64,000 bases of DNA, taken from the NCBI RefSeq assembly GCF_001662075.1, contig NZ_LYPL01000004.1, positions 186,001 through 250,000 of the forward strand, in the 5' to 3' direction. Of the stretch, positions 57,557 through 64,000 are shown one piece after another. This DNA is from Rhizobium bangladeshense. Lineage in GTDB: Bacteria; Pseudomonadota; Alphaproteobacteria; Rhizobiales; Rhizobiaceae. The notes under the pieces are model-generated. The model was not told the DNA's origin, searched no databases, and saw only the letters and a list, made by a program, of their open reading frames with translations. The stretch's first letter is position 1; the number at the start of each line of letters is the position of its first letter. Position numbers and translations under genes: made by a program.

Positions 57557-59089
57557 TTAGCGCGTGAGGTCGTACGAAACGCCCTCCCACATGGTCTCCT
57601 GATCAAGCTCGTCGAAGATCTTGTCGAGAATGACCGTCAGAAGACGCAATCCGCCTTGGTAGCCCATGAGAGGAAAGCGATGATGATGATGGCGGTCGAA
57701 AATCGGAAACGTAAGCCGAACCAGTGGCGTGTCGGTGTCACGCTCGAGATACTTGCCATAGGAATTGCCGATCAGCAGATCCACTGGTTCCGTCAAAAGA
57801 AGCGAGCGCATTGCCCAGAGGTCTTTGCCAGCCCACACCTGCGCACCTCCGCCGAAGGGAGAGGACGCGAGCAATTCCTTCATCTCCGCTTCCCAGGCTG
57901 CGGTGCCGTTGGTGGCAAGGCAATGTGTAGGATGGCCACCGGTTTCCATGACGAAGCGCGCCATTGAGTAGACGAAGTCCGGGTCGCCGTAGATTCCGTA
58001 TTTCTTCCCATGCAACCAGGATTGACTATCGGCTACGGCATCGATCAATCGACCCCGATCACGTTCGATACATTCGGGAATTTCCCTCTTGGAAAGCTCG
58101 GATATCTTCATCACGAATTCGTCCGTGCCCCCAATGCCCAGCGGGTAGTGGAACGAGGCAGTCGTCTGACCAAGTTCGCGACAATAGTCCAACGTCTTGC
58201 GCGTATTGTAGTGCTGCAGCGATATTGTCGCCTCCGCATGTTTGGCTGCCTTCACGTCCTCGATCGTTGTCCCTCCGTCATACATGCGGTACTCGCCGTC
58301 GGAAGGTGTGTCGAACTGGTCCGAGGCGTCTTGGATGAAAACGTAGGTCACTCCCATCGTGTCGAGCAGGCGCTTGATTTCTCGATTATTGCCGACGCAG
58401 AAGCCATCGAAGCCTGGAATAATGTTGACGAGTGCTGGCGTCGGCACGCGTTCAGTGCTCTTCCAGAAATTTTCGAGAATGCCTTTGACCATGCTGTCGT
58501 AGCCATCGATATGGCTGCCGACGAAGGCTGGGGTATGGGCGAAGGGCACGTCGAAATCGACCGGAACGGAGCCTTCATTTTTGGCATTTTCAATGAAGCC
58601 GTGAAGATCATCCCCAATGACCTCGGCCATGCAAGTCGTCGAGACCGCAATCATCTTGGGATCGTAAAGCTTATAGGTGTTGGCGAGCCCGTCGATCATA
58701 TTCTTCAAGCCGCCAAACACAGCCGCGTCCTCTGTCATCGAAGATGAAACTGCAGACGACGGTTCCTTGAAATGGCGGGACAGGTGCGAGCGGTAGTACG
58801 CGACGCAGCCTTGACTGCCGTGGACAAATGACATCGTCCGCTCGAAACCAGCCGCTGCGAAAACGGCGCCCAGCGGCTGGCAAGCCTTCGCGGGGTTTAC
58901 CACAAGGGCTTCGCGGGCCAGGTTCTTTTCTCGATATTCCCATGTCTCGGTGAATTCGCTTTGAGCAGAGACGACCTTATCCGGATGCGGACATTCGAAC
59001 TTCAACTTCTTACGGGCGAACATTTTCCTGTATTCCGGCTCGCAGAACAGAGGAGCATGATCGAGAACATTCTCGGCCGATTGCGGCAT
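57557..59089 (-). CDS. nifK: Nitrogenase MoFe protein beta subunit NifK
   Basis: The 510-residue protein has the P-cluster cysteine regions [19 protein letters not shown] and [19 protein letters not shown], and [19 protein letters not shown]. The start at 59089 ([15 protein letters not shown]) is preferred over an ATG three codons upstream, because the AAAGG site has the right spacing only for the former. It lies 76 bp after nifD. Confidence 0.97.
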   Translation of the reverse strand: MPQSAENVLDHAPLFCEPEYRKMFARKKLKFECPHPDKVVSAQSEFTETWEYREKNLAREALVVNPAKACQPLGAVFAAAGFERTMSFVHGSQGCVAYYRSHLSRHFKEPSSAVSSSMTEDAAVFGGLKNMIDGLANTYKLYDPKMIAVSTTCMAEVIGDDLHGFIENAKNEGSVPVDFDVPFAHTPAFVGSHIDGYDSMVKGILENFWKSTERVPTPALVNIIPGFDGFCVGNNREIKRLLDTMGVTYVFIQDASDQFDTPSDGEYRMYDGGTTIEDVKAAKHAEATISLQHYNTRKTLDYCRELGQTTASFHYPLGIGGTDEFVMKISELSKREIPECIERDRGRLIDAVADSQSWLHGKKYGIYGDPDFVYSMARFVMETGGHPTHCLATNGTAAWEAEMKELLASSPFGGGAQVWAGKDLWAMRSLLLTEPVDLLIGNSYGKYLERDTDTPLVRLTFPIFDRHHHHRFPLMGYQGGLRLLTVILDKIFDELDQETMWEGVSYDLTR

Positions 59090-59165
59090 AGTTTTCATCC
59101 TTTTTTTGCCGCGAATGCGGCTGCGTGGACCTTGGGCGGCTTCTTACATCTTCGCTCCGCGAAGA

Positions 59166-60677
59166 CTATTCGTCTTGTCCGCTGCAACTGCAGGCATGGC
59201 TGCAGTGCGTTTCTTTCCATGGCGCGTCGTAGAGGCCCCAGATCGGATTGTTGATGGCAAGATCCATGTCTCTGGCAAAGATGGCGAAGCCGTCATAACC
59301 GTGATACGGACCCGAATAATCCCAAGAATGCATCTGGCGGAACGGTATGCCCATTTTTTGAACCGGGTATTTTTCCTTAATGCCCGAGCCTACGAGGTCC
59401 GGACGAATTGCCTCGATGAAGTTCTCGAGCTCGTAGCCGGTCACATCATCGTAAATAAGCGTACCTTTTTTGACATAGTGGCCGGTGCGCTCGTAATCGT
59501 CGCCATGGCCAAACTCGTAGCCCGTACCAACGATCTCCATTCCAAGATCCTCATAGGCGGTGATGACATGGCGGGGACGCAATCCGCCGACGTAGAGCAT
59601 CACAGTTTTGCCATCAAGGCGCGGACGGTACTTATCCGTCACCGCCTGGACGAGAGGTTGATATCTGGTGATGAGTGCTTCGGCTTTATCTTGGGTCTCC
59701 GGCCCGAAAAACGCGGCGATATTGCGTAAAGAGGCTTCGATCTGGGAAGGGCCAAAAAAGTTGTACTCCATCCAGGGAATGCCGTACTTTTCCTCCATAT
59801 GCCGAGCGATGTAATTCATGGACCGGTAGCAGTGAATAAGGTTGAGCGTGGCTTTTGGCGCTCGCTCCACCTCCGCGAGTGTGGCATCTCCCGACCAGTT
59901 GCCGACCACCCGCAACCCCATCTCCTCCAGCAGAATGCGCGAAGCCCACGCATCGCCGCCGATATTGTAGTCACCTATGACGTTCACGTCGAAAAAGCTG
60001 GGTTCGAAGTAGGTGTCCTTCTTATCGAAAACCCAGTCGCGTATCGCGTCATTGGCGATATGATGGCCAAGCGATTGCGACACGCCACGAAACCCTTCGC
60101 ATCGCACCGGCACGATCGTTTTGTTGTGCTCCTTGGCCTTCTTGCGCGCCACAGCTTCAATATCGTCTCCGATCAATCCGATTGGACACTCGGACTGCAA
60201 GCTGACACCGTTATTCAGTGGAAACAATTCCTCGACTTCATCGATGAGCTTCTCGAGCTTTTTGTCGCCACCAAAAACAATATCCTTTTCTTGAAAGTCA
60301 GACGTGAATTGCATGGTAACAAAGGCGTCGACACCCGTCAGACCGACGTAATAGTTGCGGCGTTGCGACCAGGAATAGTGCCCACAACCGACAGGCCCAT
60401 GCGATATATGGACCATATCTTTGATCGGCCCCCACACGACACCCTTCGAGCCGGCATAAGCGCAGCCGCGTACGGTCATCACGCCCGGAATAGACTTGAT
60501 GTTGGATTTCACCCCGGTCTCGCAAAGCCCATCGGACCCCCCCTCGGCCGCCTCTCTGCCCTTCGCGACGCCGAGGTGCTTTTTGCGGCGCTTGGCTGTC
60601 TTGTCCGGATATTGCGAGAGTACCGCATCTATAAGCCTTGCGTTGAAATCACCGTCGTTCTCGTAGTCGAGGCTCAT
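59166..60677 (-). CDS. nifD: Nitrogenase MoFe protein alpha subunit NifD
   Basis: The 503-residue protein carries the P-cluster ligands in [17 protein letters not shown] and [23 protein letters not shown], the FeMo-cofactor cysteine in [16 protein letters not shown] and the histidine in [17 protein letters not shown]. All key residues are present. The C-terminus ends in a cysteine/histidine-rich [13 protein letters not shown]. It starts 90 bp after nifH. Confidence 0.98.
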   Translation of the reverse strand: MSLDYENDGDFNARLIDAVLSQYPDKTAKRRKKHLGVAKGREAAEGGSDGLCETGVKSNIKSIPGVMTVRGCAYAGSKGVVWGPIKDMVHISHGPVGCGHYSWSQRRNYYVGLTGVDAFVTMQFTSDFQEKDIVFGGDKKLEKLIDEVEELFPLNNGVSLQSECPIGLIGDDIEAVARKKAKEHNKTIVPVRCEGFRGVSQSLGHHIANDAIRDWVFDKKDTYFEPSFFDVNVIGDYNIGGDAWASRILLEEMGLRVVGNWSGDATLAEVERAPKATLNLIHCYRSMNYIARHMEEKYGIPWMEYNFFGPSQIEASLRNIAAFFGPETQDKAEALITRYQPLVQAVTDKYRPRLDGKTVMLYVGGLRPRHVITAYEDLGMEIVGTGYEFGHGDDYERTGHYVKKGTLIYDDVTGYELENFIEAIRPDLVGSGIKEKYPVQKMGIPFRQMHSWDYSGPYHGYDGFAIFARDMDLAINNPIWGLYDAPWKETHCSHACSCSGQDE

Positions 60678-60767
60678 AGGGCCTTTCCTCTCTCGAAGGT
60701 TCGCATGGAGCCCCGACAAGGAGGCATGGTTTGTCGATCAACGCGGTGCTTACAGCTCCGCCCGTCT

Positions 60768-61805
<1,038 letters not shown>

Positions 61806-61844
61806 TTAGAGGGATAAAATACCGAACCAAAGAATTATAAGGAG

Positions 61845-61860
61845 TGTCACGAAGCCGACA
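61845..61860. promoter_or_regulatory. NifA upstream activator site of nifH
   Basis: TGTCACGAAGCCGACA is a perfect TGT-N10-ACA NifA binding site about 90 bp upstream of the nifH sigma-54 element. Confidence 0.85.
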
Positions 61861-62055
61861 AAGTTGACGACAATGTCGCACGTATGTCGTGATGTTCCTG
61901 AAGAGAGAGCAGAGTCTAAGCGCCAAGGCGCACGCACATCTTGGCCGAATGAGCCGCACTTGATGCAAATGCTGGTAATTGGACAGCGGCGCGGCGCTCA
62001 AATCTAGCAATTCGTTTGCGGTCAAAGACCCCTGCCAAGCGCATGCATCCACCCG

Positions 62056-62071
62056 TGTCGCAAACCTGACA
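62056..62071. promoter_or_regulatory. NifA upstream activator site of fixA
   Basis: TGTCGCAAACCTGACA is a perfect TGT-N10-ACA site about 75 bp upstream of the fixA sigma-54 element. Confidence 0.82.
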
Positions 62072-62145
62072 AAGCTGTTGCACTGTGAACCACTAGCCAA
62101 CCCGGCTCGCGCGAAACACGCAAGTTAAACGTCGATCAATGGGCC

Positions 62146-62161
62146 TGGCACGACGAGTGCT
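62146..62161 (+). promoter_or_regulatory. Sigma-54 promoter of fixA
   Basis: TGGCACGACGAGTGCT has the -24 GG and -12 GC at the right spacing, with G in place of the first T of the -12 element. It is 50 bp before the fixA start and is kept in both duplicates. Confidence 0.82.
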
Positions 62162-62210
62162 AGGACCGACCGAGATACAAAAGCTACATCCGGTTGGAGC
62201 CAAAGACAGC

Positions 62211-63059
62211 ATGAATATCGTGGTCTGCATAAAGCAAGTGCCTGACTCCGCACAGATCCGGGTTCATCCGGTTACGAACACGATCATGCGCCAAGGCGTG
62301 CCGACAATCATCAATCCTTACGATCTTTTCGCCTTGGAAGAAGCTCTTGAACTGCGTGATCGGTACGGGGGTAAAGTCACTGTGCTTACCATGGGTCCGC
62401 CGATGGCAAAACAAGCGCTGGAGAAAGCTCTGGCATACGGCGCAGATCAAGCGGTACTCCTGAGCGACCGTCACTTTGCGGGGGCAGACACCTTGGCAAC
62501 TTCATTTGCTATCTCGCGAGCTATAACGAACCTTGGTCTCCGCGATGCGCCTGAAATCGTGTTTACTGGCAAGCAGACGATCGATGGCGATACTGCGCAG
62601 GTTGGGCCGGGAATTGCCAGGCGTCTCGAACTGCAACAACTGACCTACGTAACGAAAATTGTTTCAGTCGATCTTCACGCCCGAGAGATCACGGTGGAGC
62701 GCCGTTCGGAAGGCGGCACACAAATGCTGAAGAGCCGACTGCCGTGCTTGATCAGTGTCCTTGACGGCGTCAACGCCATCCGTCGCGGCTCCGTCGCTGA
62801 CGCGTTACGTGCCGCACGCACGAAAATACCGACATGGCGTGCCGCGGACGCCGGTATTGTGGAGATAGCTAACTGCGGCTTGAGAGGATCGCCGACTGTC
62901 GTCAAGCGCGTATTCGCCCCCACCCCACGGGCCGAAAAAGCAATCCAAATCGAAGTAAACGATGACGCGTGCGGTCCGCCGTCTGACGAAATAATCGCAT
63001 CAATTTTCGAGCACCAGCCAGCATTGGAAGCGAGCTTTCGACCGAATGGGCTCACGTGA
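62211..63059 (+). CDS. fixA: Electron transfer flavoprotein beta subunit FixA
   Basis: The 282-residue protein starts MNIVVCIKQVPDSAQIRVH and contains INPYDLFALEEALELRDRY, VFTGKQTIDGDTAQVGPGI and SRLPCLISVLDGVNAIRRG, typical of FixA. With FixB it forms an electron-bifurcating flavoprotein supplying reductant to nitrogenase. It is divergent from nifH and has its own NifA/sigma-54 promoter. FixB starts 16 bp after its stop. Confidence 0.97.
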   Translation: MNIVVCIKQVPDSAQIRVHPVTNTIMRQGVPTIINPYDLFALEEALELRDRYGGKVTVLTMGPPMAKQALEKALAYGADQAVLLSDRHFAGADTLATSFAISRAITNLGLRDAPEIVFTGKQTIDGDTAQVGPGIARRLELQQLTYVTKIVSVDLHAREITVERRSEGGTQMLKSRLPCLISVLDGVNAIRRGSVADALRAARTKIPTWRAADAGIVEIANCGLRGSPTVVKRVFAPTPRAEKAIQIEVNDDACGPPSDEIIASIFEHQPALEASFRPNGLT

Positions 63060-63075
63060 GAAACAAGGAGCATAA

Positions 63076-64000
63076 ATGGAAGCCCACGAAGCTGAAAGTC
63101 AGCCTCCAATCCTCAGTCGCGCCAGCGCGAAGAAGGAATTGCCCAAACACTTCCGCGACAATCGGCACGTTTGGGTTTTCATCGAGCTGGAGCGAGGTCA
63201 AGTGCACCCCGTGTCTATTGAACTGCTCGGTGAAGGGCGCAAGCTTGCCGATAAGCTGAGCGTTCAACTGGCGGGAGTGGTCATTGGAACCGAAGGCCTG
63301 GGAAGTCGGTCTGCCATTGCAGAGGCGTTCGCTTACGGGGCCGATCTCGCCTATGTGGTCGAGTCACCGCTGCTATCGGACTACCGAAACGAGCCCTTCA
63401 CCAAAGCTCTCTCAGACCTGGTCATCCTTCACAAGCCGGAAATTCTGCTGCTTGGCGCCACCTCGCTTGGGCGAGACCTCGCCGGTTCTGTGGCAACTAC
63501 CTTGGAAACAGGGCTTACGGCCGACTGCACCGAATTGGATGTCGATGCAGACGGCTCGCTCGCAGCCACGCGGCCGACATTTGGCGGCTCGCTGCTCTGC
63601 ACGATCTACACTCTCAACTGTCGCCCGCAAATGGCGACGGTGCGTCCCCGGGTCATGGCGACCCCCAATAGAGTGACCAATACGAGTGGACCTATCGTTC
63701 GCCATGACCTGATGATGATTGAGGAAGAGATTGTCACAAAGGTTCTCGGCTTCCTTCCGGATGGGCGATCAGAGAAAATCAACCTCGCCTATGCCGACAT
63801 CGTGGTAGCCGGCGGGATTGGTATTGGCACCGCCGAGAATCTAGAGCATGTGATGGTTCTAGCGAGGACGATTGGCGGTGAATTCGGCTGCTCCCGACCT
63901 TTGGTTCAAAAAGGTTGGATGGAGGTTGATCGGCAGATTGGCCAAACGGGCCAGACTATCCGGCCCAAACTTTATCTTGCGGCTGGAATATCAGGGGCGG
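63076..64000 (+). CDS. fixB: Electron transfer flavoprotein alpha subunit FixB, partial
   Basis: The frame from ATG 63076 ([19 protein letters not shown]) stays open to the window edge, 308 codons in. It has [38 protein letters not shown] and the FAD-binding [19 protein letters not shown], then YLAAGISGA. The C-terminus lies beyond the window. An AAGGAG site precedes the start. Confidence 0.96.
   Translation, partial: MEAHEAESQPPILSRASAKKELPKHFRDNRHVWVFIELERGQVHPVSIELLGEGRKLADKLSVQLAGVVIGTEGLGSRSAIAEAFAYGADLAYVVESPLLSDYRNEPFTKALSDLVILHKPEILLLGATSLGRDLAGSVATTLETGLTADCTELDVDADGSLAATRPTFGGSLLCTIYTLNCRPQMATVRPRVMATPNRVTNTSGPIVRHDLMMIEEEIVTKVLGFLPDGRSEKINLAYADIVVAGGIGIGTAENLEHVMVLARTIGGEFGCSRPLVQKGWMEVDRQIGQTGQTIRPKLYLAAGISGA

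Overview
The window looks like part of a rhizobial symbiotic plasmid or symbiosis island (Rhizobiaceae, Rhizobium/Sinorhizobium type). The evidence is a contiguous nifHDKEN operon, divergent fixAB genes, NifA/sigma-54 promoter elements, and many remnants of insertion sequences (IS3, IS5, IS66, IS481 types). There are also plant-associated accessory genes: ACC deaminase, a blc gamma-butyrolactone operon, a luxRI pair and plant cell wall hydrolases. Many genes are broken, as is usual for accessory symbiotic DNA. No rRNA, tRNA or CRISPR array was seen.

Layout. 0.1-4.3 kb (minus strand): acetyl-CoA synthetase, phasin and an acetate/propionate CoA-transferase, read from a duplicated fixA promoter. 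4.2-9.4 kb (plus strand): a duplicated nifH promoter reads into fragments of a split thiamine-pyrophosphate enzyme, one fused to a piece of nifH; a glycosidase fused to a TPP-enzyme N-terminus; and an unrecognised pair that includes a His/Cys clan-CD-like protein. 9.6-16.4 kb: IS remnants, a broken polygalacturonase, a FixK-type box and broken universal stress genes. 16.6-22.3 kb: a second duplicate of the nifH-fixA promoter region, followed by TPP-enzyme subunit, Fe-alcohol dehydrogenase, phaE and phaC. 23-25.7 kb: Fe-S membrane protein, MerR regulator and an aldehyde dehydrogenase remnant. 25.8-31.6 kb: MetX-like exported hydrolase and blcCBA with divergent blcR. 32-36.8 kb: a five-gene branched-chain-type ABC transporter. 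37.3-41.5 kb: luxR, luxI, an XRE regulator and three genes of unknown function. 41.8-45.7 kb: acdS with a 4-bp deletion, and acdR split by an IS66-type element with an 8-bp target duplication. 46.7 kb: an exported chorismate-lyase-like protein. 48.1-52.2 kb: TPP riboswitch and thiCOSG with a decayed thiE. 52.3-54.5 kb: IS481 remnant, small unknown gene, phaC and IS3 scraps, truncated thioredoxin. 54.7-64 kb: nifNEKDH (minus strand) and fixAB (plus strand).

How the parts work together. The divergent nifH/fixA control region (61.6-62.3 kb) occurs two more times (4.2-5.0 and 16.9-17.8 kb). In each copy the nif/fix coding sequence is cut off after a few codons and replaced by other genes. The captured genes form a plausible carbon-overflow module: TPP enzyme, alcohol dehydrogenase, PHA synthase, phasin, CoA-transferase and acyl-CoA synthetase. 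Its expression should follow nitrogen fixation under low oxygen. The two copies are damaged in complementary places, so a working TPP enzyme could only be assembled from subunits made at both loci. All functional statements are inferences from reading the sequence; no database search was run.
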